Source: Mesorhizobium terrae (lineage in GTDB: Bacteria > Pseudomonadota > Alphaproteobacteria > Rhizobiales > Rhizobiaceae). From it: a DNA stretch of 64,000 bases. Made by a program: the position numbers and the translations under genes. Below, piece after piece: positions 21,425 through 29,257 of this stretch. The stretch is from assembly GCF_008727715.1 (NCBI RefSeq), contig NZ_CP044218.1:2497501-2561500 (forward strand), in the 5' to 3' direction. Numbering within the stretch: position 1 is the first letter of the stretch; each line of letters opens with the position of its first letter. The notes beneath the pieces are model-generated. The model was not told the DNA's origin, did not search any database, and saw only the letters and a list, made by a program, of their open reading frames with translations.

Positions 21425-22087
21425 CTAAAGGGTGAGGCCGAAATGGCCGAGCGCTTCGGCATAAGATCGGGCCGGGCTGGCCACGTCGAAATGAACGGGG
21501 CGCATGCCGGCGACGACCGCGCCATCGACGTTGCGTTTCTGGTCGTCGACGAAAACGCAGGCACTGGTGGGCAGGCCAAGCGCTTCGGCGACTGATTGGT
21601 AGGCGCGAAGATCCGGTTTCAGGATCTTCGTATAGGTTGCGTCGACGATGGTCTCGAACAGCGACAGCAGCGGCAGCCGGCCGCGGAAATCGGCGCCGTA
21701 GAACAGGTCGAGTTCGTTGGAGAGAATGGCCAGCCTCACGCCGGCGGCATGGGCCTTGCGGATGGCGCGATCGGCTTCGGGCCGCACCACCGCTTCGGGA
21801 TCGGCGCCGCGCGCGCGGCGCACGAAGGTTTCCATCGTGTCCCATTCCTCGCCGACGAGTTGGCCAACCTCGCGCGTGCGGGTCTTCCAATAGTCGCGTT
21901 CGCTGATCTCGTCCGCCTGCATCGAGCGCCAGAGCGGATCGGAGGCGAGATCGAACGGCCCCTGCCAGGTGAGCGTGCCGGACCGGAGGCCGAGCGCCCG
22001 CTCCGTGAGTTCGTGTGTCTCGAACAGTGTCCTCGTGACGACGCCACCGAAATCGAGCACCAGCGCCTGCGGGCGCATGGCGGTCAC
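21425..22087 (-). CDS. HAD-superfamily hydrolase-like protein
   Basis: 220 residues. HAD motif I is VLDFGGVVT with the nucleophile D12. The second Asp of the usual DxD pair is replaced by Gly, as in some dehalogenase- or epoxide-hydrolase-type HAD proteins, so a simple phosphatase role is doubtful. Motif II is AILSNE, the motif III lysine is in ILKPDLRAY, and motif IV is VFVDDQKRNVDGA. The GTG start at 22087 overlaps the stop of the upstream gene (GTGA); an ATG at 22078 is the alternative. The substrate is unknown. Tight coupling to the Tm-1-like and aminotransferase genes suggests a step in the same pathway. Confidence 0.82.
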   Translation of the reverse strand: MTAMRPQALVLDFGGVVTRTLFETHELTERALGLRSGTLTWQGPFDLASDPLWRSMQADEISERDYWKTRTREVGQLVGEEWDTMETFVRRARGADPEAVVRPEADRAIRKAHAAGVRLAILSNELDLFYGADFRGRLPLLSLFETIVDATYTKILKPDLRAYQSVAEALGLPTSACVFVDDQKRNVDGAVVAGMRPVHFDVASPARSYAEALGHFGLTL

Positions 22088-23349
22088 GACGCCTGCCTCT
22101 GGCTCAGGCCGGGAGCGATGATGCCCTCGGCTACCCAGCGGTCGAAGATGGCGAGCGCCGTGCTGGCAAATTCCGGATCGTTGATATGGCCCTGGATTTC
22201 ATGAAGCTCGACCGGCGCGGATACGGCATGGCGCATCTCGTCGGTGAAGGCTGCCAGCGCTTCGGGTTCATGCAGCGGCTCGCCGTCGCGGTCCCATTGC
22301 TGGATGCCGCCGGCCGGCAGGATGAAGGCGACCGGCGCTGTCGCCGTCGCGAGCTTTGCGCCGATAGCCCGGGCGATCGCCCGTCTTGCCTCGCCGCCGG
22401 ACGTTACCGATGCCAGCAGCCGGTTGTGCGCGTGATAGGGCCGTTCGGCGAGCGTGTCTGGCACCGGCTTCCACGCCGGAAAATCGATCATGTCGATGGC
22501 GCCGGGCGCAACGATCTGCGGGATGGCCGCGCGGCCGGCGTTCTCCAGCCGGTCGACCCCGGACGACACGACGCTGTCGCTCAGATGGTTGGCCACTTCC
22601 TGCAGGCTGAAATCGAGGACCGCGACGAACTGCTTGCCAGCGGCGAGCGATTCCATGGCACGGCCGCCCATGCCGGTGGTGTGGAAGATGACGGTTTCGT
22701 AGCCGCGCTTCTCGAGTTCGGGCCGCAATGTCTTCATGTAGGAGAGGCAGGTTGTGCCGAGCGACGAGATTGCCACCGTCGGCAGGCCCTTGCGTGGTCT
22801 TTCGCTGGCGAGAGCGGCGCCGACCACCGCGCCCGAAGCCTGTGACAGCACGGCCTTGCAGGTGTCGTTCAGCCCGTAGAGGCCACCGGCCCACAGGATC
22901 ATCATCAGGTCGGGAGCAACCCGCTCTGGCGGGATGAGGTGAGAGAAGGCGATGGTCGAGACGATGAATTTCGGAACGCCGATCGGCAGGGCAAGCGCGA
23001 TGTCGAGGGCGAGGTCCGTGCCCATCGTGCCGCCGATGGCGATGAACCCGTCGATTTCACCGCTGTCGTTCAAGTTGCGCGCTAGGGTCGAAGCCCCTCT
23101 TGCCATCAGCTCCATGGCGCTGTTTTCGTCGCCCGACTGCGCGATTGCCTCGATCGTGGTGCCGATGGCCGCGGCCACGGCATGCTTGTCGTATTCGGGC
23201 CGGTAGGGCGGGTCGCCGAGCACACTGACATCGAGCATGACGGGATCGCCACCGGCCGCGCGAATGCGTGAGGCCATGTATTGCAGTTCGTCCGCCTTCG
23301 TGTCGCCTGTTCCGCACAGAAGGATCTTCGGGGGTCGCTTGGAGGTCAT
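22084..23349 (-). CDS. Tm-1-like ATP-binding domain protein (UPF0261 family)
   Basis: 421 residues. The N-terminal half (KILLCGTGDTKADELQYM onward) is the Tm-1-like nucleotide-binding domain. The C-terminal half is the alpha/beta domain of UPF0261, including FIAIGGTMGTDLALD and SSLGTTCLSYMKTLRPELEKRGYE. The family is named for the tomato Tm-1 protein; its biochemical role in bacteria is largely unassigned. I start at the ATG at 23349; the frame reaching 24267 runs antisense through iclR in its first 300 residues and is not believable. It lies 20 bases after iclR and overlaps the HAD-like gene by four bases. Confidence 0.85.
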   Translation of the reverse strand: MTSKRPPKILLCGTGDTKADELQYMASRIRAAGGDPVMLDVSVLGDPPYRPEYDKHAVAAAIGTTIEAIAQSGDENSAMELMARGASTLARNLNDSGEIDGFIAIGGTMGTDLALDIALALPIGVPKFIVSTIAFSHLIPPERVAPDLMMILWAGGLYGLNDTCKAVLSQASGAVVGAALASERPRKGLPTVAISSLGTTCLSYMKTLRPELEKRGYETVIFHTTGMGGRAMESLAAGKQFVAVLDFSLQEVANHLSDSVVSSGVDRLENAGRAAIPQIVAPGAIDMIDFPAWKPVPDTLAERPYHAHNRLLASVTSGGEARRAIARAIGAKLATATAPVAFILPAGGIQQWDRDGEPLHEPEALAAFTDEMRHAVSAPVELHEIQGHINDPEFASTALAIFDRWVAEGIIAPGLSQRQAS

Positions 23350-23369
23350 TCGTTCCGCTCTGGTTGTTC

Positions 23370-24134
23370 TTATTCGTTGGCCGCTTTGGCCCGGCGCCCG
23401 GTCAGGCGTTCGCTGATTTCGGCCGCGGCCCGCATCACGGCGAGACCAAGGGTTTCGACATCGCCGGGCTGAACGCGGGTGCGCGGCGCGGCAATCGCGA
23501 TGGCGCCGATGGCGAGGCCACGCGCGCCGAGGATGGGGGCGGCGACGCTGGTGACGCCGTCCTCGTAACCCTGCGCGCCGATCGAATAGCCGCGTGCCCG
23601 CGCTGCCGTGATCAGGTCGCGAACCGAAGCCGCATCGGTCACCGTGTGCGGCGTGTAGCTCTCGAGCTCGCCCGACAGAGCGGCGGCCACGGTCTTCGCT
23701 TGTGAGAAAGCCAGGAAGGCAATGCCGGAAGCCGTGGCGTGCAGTGGCAGGATTTCGCCAAGCGGCACCGCGATGCGGTTGGCCTTGGGCGATTCGACCA
23801 CATAGATCGAAACCAGGCCCCGGCTCGAATGTTCCGAGAAGTGAACGGTTTCGCCTGTCCTGGCGGCCAGTTCCTCGGCGATCGGCGTCGCCGTGCGCAG
23901 GAACGGGAATTGTGTTTCGCGCAGCAGCGCCAGGCGAGCGATGCCGACGCCGAGCCGGTAGAGCCGGCTTTCGGCATCCTGCTCCACCAATCCCTGCTCG
24001 ATGAGGGCGACAAGCAGGCGCCGTGTCGTCGCCTTGTCGAACCCAGCCACGCGGGCGAGGTCGGCAAGGGCGCGCTCCGGCTCGCCTCTCCCCAACACAT
24101 CGAGCAATGCCACGGCCTTGGCCACTGTGCTCAT
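23370..24134 (-). CDS. IclR-family transcriptional regulator
   Basis: 254 residues. The N-terminal winged helix-turn-helix (about 1-65) reads MSTVAKAVALLDVL...ALADLARVAGFDKATTRRLLVAL. The C-terminal IclR effector domain (about 80-245) has the usual HATASGIAFLAF and ITAARARGYSIGAQGYEDGVTSVAAPI segments. The ATG at 24134 has GGAGGAG a little far upstream; longer frames extend into the divergent promoter. It heads the leftward operon and faces the permease operon across 178 bases, so it probably controls both and itself. The effector should be the imported compound or an early product. Confidence 0.9.
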   Translation of the reverse strand: MSTVAKAVALLDVLGRGEPERALADLARVAGFDKATTRRLLVALIEQGLVEQDAESRLYRLGVGIARLALLRETQFPFLRTATPIAEELAARTGETVHFSEHSSRGLVSIYVVESPKANRIAVPLGEILPLHATASGIAFLAFSQAKTVAAALSGELESYTPHTVTDAASVRDLITAARARGYSIGAQGYEDGVTSVAAPILGARGLAIGAIAIAAPRTRVQPGDVETLGLAVMRAAAEISERLTGRRAKAANE

Positions 24135-24207
24135 TGCGTGCCTGCTCCTCCAACAGATACTTAACGCGCGAATTAACTTGACAGGTAGCACGCGACTTTG
24201 CAAGTCT

Positions 24208-24233
24208 ATTATCGAAATGCCGTTTTGAATAAT
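24208..24233. promoter_or_regulatory. Imperfect palindrome, possible IclR operator
   Basis: The iclR-permease intergenic region contains ATTAT (24208-24212) and its complement ATAAT (24229-24233), with inner AAA/TTT symmetry. Just upstream lies GACTT-TGC-AAGTC, and at 24178-24183 a TTGACA hexamer. These are the only symmetric elements in the AT-richer part of the region. Assignment to IclR rests on position alone. Confidence 0.45.
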
Positions 24234-24312
24234 GAAACGAAATAAAGCCGCCTCGGCGCTCCGGCATTTCCGAGAAGTTGTCACCCGCTTGGCGGGAATG
24301 GAGGAGGAACCT

Positions 24313-25761
24313 ATGACGACTGCAGTGGAGACCGGTGAAGTAAACCGGCTGAGGAAGAACAGTCTCGGCGTCGGCGCCGTGACATTTCTAGTAGTTTCCG
24401 CCGCCGCGCCGCTCACCGCGGTTGCCGGTGGCGTGCCGCTTTCGATGATGATGGGCAATGGCGCCGGCATTCCCGGCACCTTCCTGATCGTCACCGCCGT
24501 ACTGCTCATCTTCGCGGTGGGTTATGTCGCCATGGCCCGCCATGTCGCCAATGCCGGTGCCTTCTACGCCTACACGGCCAAAGGCCTGGGCGGTGCGCTC
24601 GGCGGCGCCGCGGCGCTCATCGCCATCCTCAGCTACAACGCCATGCAGATCGGCGTCTTCGGCATGTTCGGCGCGGCGACCGCCGGCCTGTTCGCCGGCT
24701 GGGGCATCAACCTGCCCTGGTGGGTCTGGTGTTTTATCGGCGTCGGGCTCGTCGGCATACTCGGCTATCGCCGGGTCGATCTGTCGGCCAAGATCCTGAC
24801 GGTGCTGGTCCTGCTCGAATATCTGGTCGTGCTTGTGGTTGACCTCGCGATCCTGTTCAAGGGCGGCGATGCCGGGCTCAGCATGGCCTCGTTCACGCCG
24901 ACCCAGGTCCTCAGCGGCGCACCGGCCATCGGCCTCCTGTTCTGCTTCGCTGCCTTCATCGGCGTCGAGGCGACGACCATCTATTCCGAGGAAGCGCGCG
25001 AGCCGCACCGCACCGTTCCGCGCGCCACCTACATCTCCATCCTCGTCATCGGCCTCTTCTACATGTTCACCAGCTGGCTGATGGTGAATGGCGAAGGCGT
25101 CGACAAGCTGGTGCCGTCGCTGAAGGCGCTCAGCGATCCGACCACCTTCCTGTTCGGCCTTTCGGACCGTTACGTCGGCTCCGGGCTGACCCAGTTGATG
25201 AGCATCCTGTTCGTGTCGAGCCTGTTTGCCGGGGTCGTCGCCTTCCACAACGGCGTCGCCCGCTATTTCTATGTCGCCGGCCGCGAGAAGCTGTTGCCGG
25301 AAAGCCTCGGCGTCACCCATCCGCTGTTCAAGAGCCCGCATGTCGGCTCGCTGATCCAGACGGCACTGGCCTTCGCGGTTATCGCCCTGTTCGCCGCGAC
25401 CGGTCAGGATCCCGTGCTCGCGCTGTTTTCCTGGCTCACCAATGTCGGCACGCTTGGCGTGATTACGCTGATGGCGCTGACCTCGTTCTCGGTCTTCGCC
25501 TTCTTCGGCCGCAATCCTTCGCTGGAGGGCAATGTGTTCAAGGCAAAGGTTGCGCCGATCGTTGCCGGCCTGGTGCTTGCCTACATCATCGTCCAGATCG
25601 TGCTCAACTTCGGCAACCTGTCGGGCGCTTCCGGCACGCTCTCCTGGTTCCTGCCGTCGCTGGTGCTGATCGCCGCCGTGATCGGCATTGCCCTGGCATT
25701 GTCGCTGAAAAGCAAGGATCCGGCAGCGTTCGCCCAGCTTGGCAATGAGGTGAAGGATTAA
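24313..25761 (+). CDS. APC-superfamily amino acid/amine permease
   Basis: 482 residues with about 12 predicted membrane segments. The family opening is present: NSLGVGAVTFLVVSAAAPLTAVAGGVPL forms helix 1 and the substrate-binding break, and a GVEATTIYSEEAREPHRTVPRA loop, typical of APC transporters, lies near the middle. It imports an amino acid, amine or polyamine by cation symport or exchange. The ATG at 24313 has the strong site GAGGAGGAACCT; the 27-codon upstream extension is rejected. It is the first gene of the rightward operon with P450 and aldehyde dehydrogenase. Confidence 0.9.
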   Translation: MTTAVETGEVNRLRKNSLGVGAVTFLVVSAAAPLTAVAGGVPLSMMMGNGAGIPGTFLIVTAVLLIFAVGYVAMARHVANAGAFYAYTAKGLGGALGGAAALIAILSYNAMQIGVFGMFGAATAGLFAGWGINLPWWVWCFIGVGLVGILGYRRVDLSAKILTVLVLLEYLVVLVVDLAILFKGGDAGLSMASFTPTQVLSGAPAIGLLFCFAAFIGVEATTIYSEEAREPHRTVPRATYISILVIGLFYMFTSWLMVNGEGVDKLVPSLKALSDPTTFLFGLSDRYVGSGLTQLMSILFVSSLFAGVVAFHNGVARYFYVAGREKLLPESLGVTHPLFKSPHVGSLIQTALAFAVIALFAATGQDPVLALFSWLTNVGTLGVITLMALTSFSVFAFFGRNPSLEGNVFKAKVAPIVAGLVLAYIIVQIVLNFGNLSGASGTLSWFLPSLVLIAAVIGIALALSLKSKDPAAFAQLGNEVKD

Positions 25762-25815
25762 CGGGCATCCGGAGAGGCGGCGATACGCTGCCTCTCCCTA
25801 TTCCAGGGGCACGTC

Positions 25816-27006
25816 ATGACCTATGCAGACAGCATAACCGTCGAGGCGCTCGAAGCCGATCCTTATCCGATCTATGCGGAACTGCGCCGCAGCCAGCCGG
25901 TTGCCTTCGTGCCGGCGGTCAATCTCTGGTTCGTCACGCGCTGGAAAGATGTGGAGACGGTCGGCAAGACCCCCGACATCTTCTCCAATGTCGTCGGCAC
26001 CTCGCCGGTCGAACGCTCCTTCGGCAAGCCGACCATTCTCACCACCGACGGAGAGGTCCATAGGGATCTGCGGACCGGCGTCGATCCCAAATATCGTCCA
26101 CGCACCGTCGCCGGCTATGCCGGCGATCTCGTGCGCAACATCGCCGACCCCATTCTGGATGAACTGGCCAGGCAGGGTTCGGCCGAACTGATGGCCGACT
26201 ATTTCGAACCGGTCTCGACGCTGGCCCTTGCCCATTCGCTGGGCTTGTATGACGTCGACGCGCCTACTTTGCGCCGTTGGTTCTACGGACTGGCGCAAGG
26301 GGCCATCAATTTCGAGAACGACCCCAAACGGCAGGCCATTGCCGATGCCATCAGCGCCGAAGTTGGCGCGGCCGTGCGGCCGACGCTGGAGCGGCTGGCG
26401 CACGAGCCGGACGGATCGGCCTTTTCGCATATGCTGCATGACGGCATGCCGGCTGGAGAGACACGGTCGATCGATTTCCTGATGCCGACCATCAAGGTCA
26501 TCCTGCTGGGTGGCATGCAGGAACCGGGACATGGCGCCGGGTCGGTGTTGGCTGGCCTTCTGACGCATCCCGACCAGATGCGGGCGGTGTTGGCCGATCC
26601 GGAAACACTGGTGCCGAAGGCGGTCGACGAAGGCTTGCGGTGGGTCGCTCCGATCGGCACGCAGACCAAGCAAACGACACGCGCGGTCGAGCTTGGCGGC
26701 GCGACGATCCCGGCCGGCGCGCCTGTCGCGGCGCTGGTTTCTTCGGCCAGCCGCGACGAAAGCCGCTTTCCCGATCCCGACCGCTTCGACATCCATCGTG
26801 ACCAGGGCAACCACGCCGCCTTCGGCTTCGGCCATCATTTCTGTTCGGGCCGTTTCTTCGCGCGCGAGCAGATGTGCCTGGCGCTGGCATTGCTGCTCGC
26901 CCGGTTCCCGAATATTCGGCTGGCGATGGATGAAGGCCCCGTGTTCCGGGGTTGGGAATTCCGCGCGCCGACGGCGCTTCATGTGACACTCGGAGACAAG
27001 ACCTGA
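25816..27006 (+). CDS. Cytochrome P450
   Basis: 396 residues, soluble bacterial type. The heme-binding loop FGFGHHFCSGRFFAREQ has the axial cysteine at C343. The K-helix ExxR motif is E272-G-L-R275. The I-helix segment GGMQEPGHG (232-240) has Glu-Pro where most P450s have an acidic residue followed by Thr for proton delivery, so the oxygen-activation site is atypical. A ferredoxin and reductase are not encoded nearby and must come from elsewhere. It lies between the APC permease (54 bases) and the ALDH, whose start codon overlaps its stop (TGATG). A hydroxylation or oxidative dealkylation step on the imported compound is likely. Confidence 0.93.
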   Translation: MTYADSITVEALEADPYPIYAELRRSQPVAFVPAVNLWFVTRWKDVETVGKTPDIFSNVVGTSPVERSFGKPTILTTDGEVHRDLRTGVDPKYRPRTVAGYAGDLVRNIADPILDELARQGSAELMADYFEPVSTLALAHSLGLYDVDAPTLRRWFYGLAQGAINFENDPKRQAIADAISAEVGAAVRPTLERLAHEPDGSAFSHMLHDGMPAGETRSIDFLMPTIKVILLGGMQEPGHGAGSVLAGLLTHPDQMRAVLADPETLVPKAVDEGLRWVAPIGTQTKQTTRAVELGGATIPAGAPVAALVSSASRDESRFPDPDRFDIHRDQGNHAAFGFGHHFCSGRFFAREQMCLALALLLARFPNIRLAMDEGPVFRGWEFRAPTALHVTLGDKT

Positions 27007-28493
27007 TGGACCAGGCCACGATCGACACGCTGCGGCAGAAGCCCGTCGTAGCGCAAAGGCTCTTCATTGGCGGCGATTTCGCCGATAGCCGGGACGGGGC
27101 GACCCTGCCCGTCATCTCGCCGATCGACGGAACGGTACTGACGTCGATCGCCGACGCGGGAGCCCACGATGTCGATCGCGCGGTGGCGGCCGCGCGCGCT
27201 GCCTTCGAAAAGGGAAGCTGGTCGCGTGCGGCTCCGGCGGTGCGCAAGAAGGTGCTGTTGCGCCTGGCCGATCTGATCGAAAAACATGCGCTTGAACTGG
27301 CCGTGCTCGGCGTGCGCGACAACGGCACCGAGATCGGCATGGCCTACAAGGCCGAGCCTTTGTCGGCGGCGGCAACGTTCCGCTACTATGCGGAGGCCAT
27401 CGACAAGGTCTATGGCGAGATCGCGCCGACGGCGCCAGATGTGCTGGGCCTCATCCATCGCGAGCCGCTCGGCGTCGTTGCCGCCATCGTGCCGTGGAAT
27501 TTTCCGATGATGATCGGCGCCTGGAAAGTGGCGCCGGCACTCGCCGCCGGCAATTGTGTGGTGCTGAAGCCGGCCGAAGTGGCATCGCTGACACTGCTGC
27601 GCCTAGGCGAACTGGCCGCCGAGGCCGGCCTGCCGGAAGGCGTGCTCAATGTCGTTACCGGCCGCGGCACGGTCACCGGCGAGGCGCTTGGCCTGCACAT
27701 GGATGTCGACGCCATCGCCTTCACCGGCTCCGGTCCGGTCGGCCGGCGGCTGCTCGACTATTCGGCCCGTTCGAATCTCAAGCGAGTCCATCTCGAGCTC
27801 GGCGGCAAATCGCCCAACATCGTCTTTGCAGATGCACCGGACCTCGACATTGCCGCCAAGGTTTCGGCCAACGGTATTTTCCGCAACGCCGGCCAGGTCT
27901 GCGTGGCCGGCTCGCGCCTGCTGGTGCAATCCTCGATCTACGATGCCTTCGTTGAGAAACTGGTCGCTGCGACCGCCAAGATGAAGGTGGGTGACCCGCT
28001 CGACGTGAAGTCGGACATCGGTGCGGTTAGCAGCATGGAACAGCTCAAGAAGGATCTGGGCCATGTGGCGACGGCGCTGGATGAGGGCGCGGGACTGGTC
28101 TCCGGCGGCCGGCGTATCCGCGAGGAGACCGGCGGCTACTATATGGAGCCGACCATCTTCGGTGACGTCGGTCCCGATATGACTGTCGCCCGCGAGGAAG
28201 TGTTCGGTCCCGTGCTTGCCGTGCAGCGGTTCAACGACGAGGCGGAAGCCGTGCGGCTCGCCAATGGAACGGTCTACGGGCTTGCCTCGGCGGTCTGGAC
28301 GTCGAACCTCGCCAAGGCGCATCGCATGGTGCGCGCCGTCCGCGCCGGGGTGGTGCACGTCAACACCTATGGCGGGGCGGACCTGACCGTGCCGCTCGGC
28401 GGTTTCGGCCAGTCCGGTTTCGGGCGGGACAAGTCGCTGCACGCCTTCGACAAATATTCGGACCTGAAGACCGCCTGGATTTCGCTGGCGTAG
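27006..28493 (+). CDS. Aldehyde dehydrogenase (PuuC/betaine-aldehyde type)
   Basis: 495 residues, NAD(P)-dependent. The catalytic set is N165 (VPWNFPMM), E264 (HLELGGKSPN) and C299 (NAGQVCVAGSR), with the cofactor-binding FTGSGPVGRR. The chosen ATG at 27006 overlaps the P450 stop, so translation is coupled; upstream extension into the P450 gene is rejected. It would oxidise the aldehyde made by the aminotransferase, or by P450 dealkylation, to an acid. A hairpin with a TTCG loop 12 bases after the stop probably ends this operon. Confidence 0.92.
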   Translation: MDQATIDTLRQKPVVAQRLFIGGDFADSRDGATLPVISPIDGTVLTSIADAGAHDVDRAVAAARAAFEKGSWSRAAPAVRKKVLLRLADLIEKHALELAVLGVRDNGTEIGMAYKAEPLSAAATFRYYAEAIDKVYGEIAPTAPDVLGLIHREPLGVVAAIVPWNFPMMIGAWKVAPALAAGNCVVLKPAEVASLTLLRLGELAAEAGLPEGVLNVVTGRGTVTGEALGLHMDVDAIAFTGSGPVGRRLLDYSARSNLKRVHLELGGKSPNIVFADAPDLDIAAKVSANGIFRNAGQVCVAGSRLLVQSSIYDAFVEKLVAATAKMKVGDPLDVKSDIGAVSSMEQLKKDLGHVATALDEGAGLVSGGRRIREETGGYYMEPTIFGDVGPDMTVAREEVFGPVLAVQRFNDEAEAVRLANGTVYGLASAVWTSNLAKAHRMVRAVRAGVVHVNTYGGADLTVPLGGFGQSGFGRDKSLHAFDKYSDLKTAWISLA

Positions 28494-28504
28494 GGGGCTG
28501 GCGG

Positions 28505-28536
28505 CGCAAGCGCGGTCCTTCGGGATCGCGCTTGCG
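28505..28536 (+). terminator. Strong hairpin after the permease-P450-ALDH operon
   Basis: 14-bp stem with one mismatch (28505-28518 and 28523-28536) closed by a TTCG tetraloop. The downstream sequence is only moderately T-rich. Probably an intrinsic terminator. Confidence 0.65.
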
Positions 28537-28591
28537 AATGTTCTTGATTTGTTCTAGTCTGCGTGCTTTCGATTTTCAGGGAGTGCGCATC

Positions 28592-29167
28592 ATGACCACT
28601 CAGCTTGAATTCGACCTCGGCGGACCCTATCCGCCACGGCCGCGAAAACCCGAACGACTCATCTTCATGCTGCTTCTGGAAGTCGCCAGTGCCGCATCGG
28701 CTGTCGGGGTAGCCTCAGGGCTGCTCGACCAATACGGTATCCAGGCGAAATTGCTGAGATATGGACGCCTGCATATCTCACTTCATCTGGTAGGAGACTT
28801 CAGACGGCTGCGCGACAAGTTCATCTTTGCTGCATCGCGCGCGGCAGATTCGATAAAATTGCAGCCCTTCGAAGTTTGCTTCGACCACGTCGTTACTTTT
28901 CCCCATAGCAGGCCCGGGAACCGCGCGACTGTCTTGCTCGGAGGCAGCCCAGAGCTTGTCGACCTACAACGTCATCTCGGTGATGCGATGATACGCAATG
29001 GCCTGAAAGCGAACCTGGGTTTCAACCCACATGTCACGCTCTTCTACAGTGGCCTCGCGGTGCCATTGCAGCGGGTTCGGCCTGTCCGTTTCGTCATCAA
29101 AGATTTCCTCCTTGTGCATAGCGAGCTTTGGTTGTCGAAATACAATATCCTCAGCCGATGGACGTGA
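28592..29167 (+). CDS. 2'-5' RNA ligase (2H phosphoesterase) family protein
   Basis: 191 residues with the two HxT/S motifs of the 2H phosphoesterase superfamily: H61-I-S63 (LHISLHLVGD) and H147-V-T149 (PHVTLFYSG). Members of the ThpR/LigT group hydrolyse or ligate 2',5' or cyclic phosphodiester bonds in RNA. I start at the ATG at 28592 (MTTQLEFDLGG) with AGGGAG eight bases upstream, rather than 20 codons earlier. Its GC content looks lower than that of its neighbours and it does not belong to either flanking operon, which suggests separate acquisition. The cellular substrate is unknown. Confidence 0.82.
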   Translation: MTTQLEFDLGGPYPPRPRKPERLIFMLLLEVASAASAVGVASGLLDQYGIQAKLLRYGRLHISLHLVGDFRRLRDKFIFAASRAADSIKLQPFEVCFDHVVTFPHSRPGNRATVLLGGSPELVDLQRHLGDAMIRNGLKANLGFNPHVTLFYSGLAVPLQRVRPVRFVIKDFLLVHSELWLSKYNILSRWT

Positions 29168-29257
29168 AGCCGCCTATAGCCTTTGGTTCGATGGCTTCCT
29201 AAGCTCGTCCGCGCTATGTGATGCGCCGGACGTTGCATTGCCATCGCGGAGGAGAGG

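Noticed and set aside
24178..24212. TTGACA and TATTAT as a sigma-70 promoter for the permease operon
   Set aside because: The spacer is 23 bases, too long for a standard promoter; kept only as context for the possible IclR site.
22084..24267. 727-residue frame including the Tm-1-like protein
   Set aside because: The N-terminal 300 residues are an out-of-frame reading of iclR; the real gene starts at 23349.
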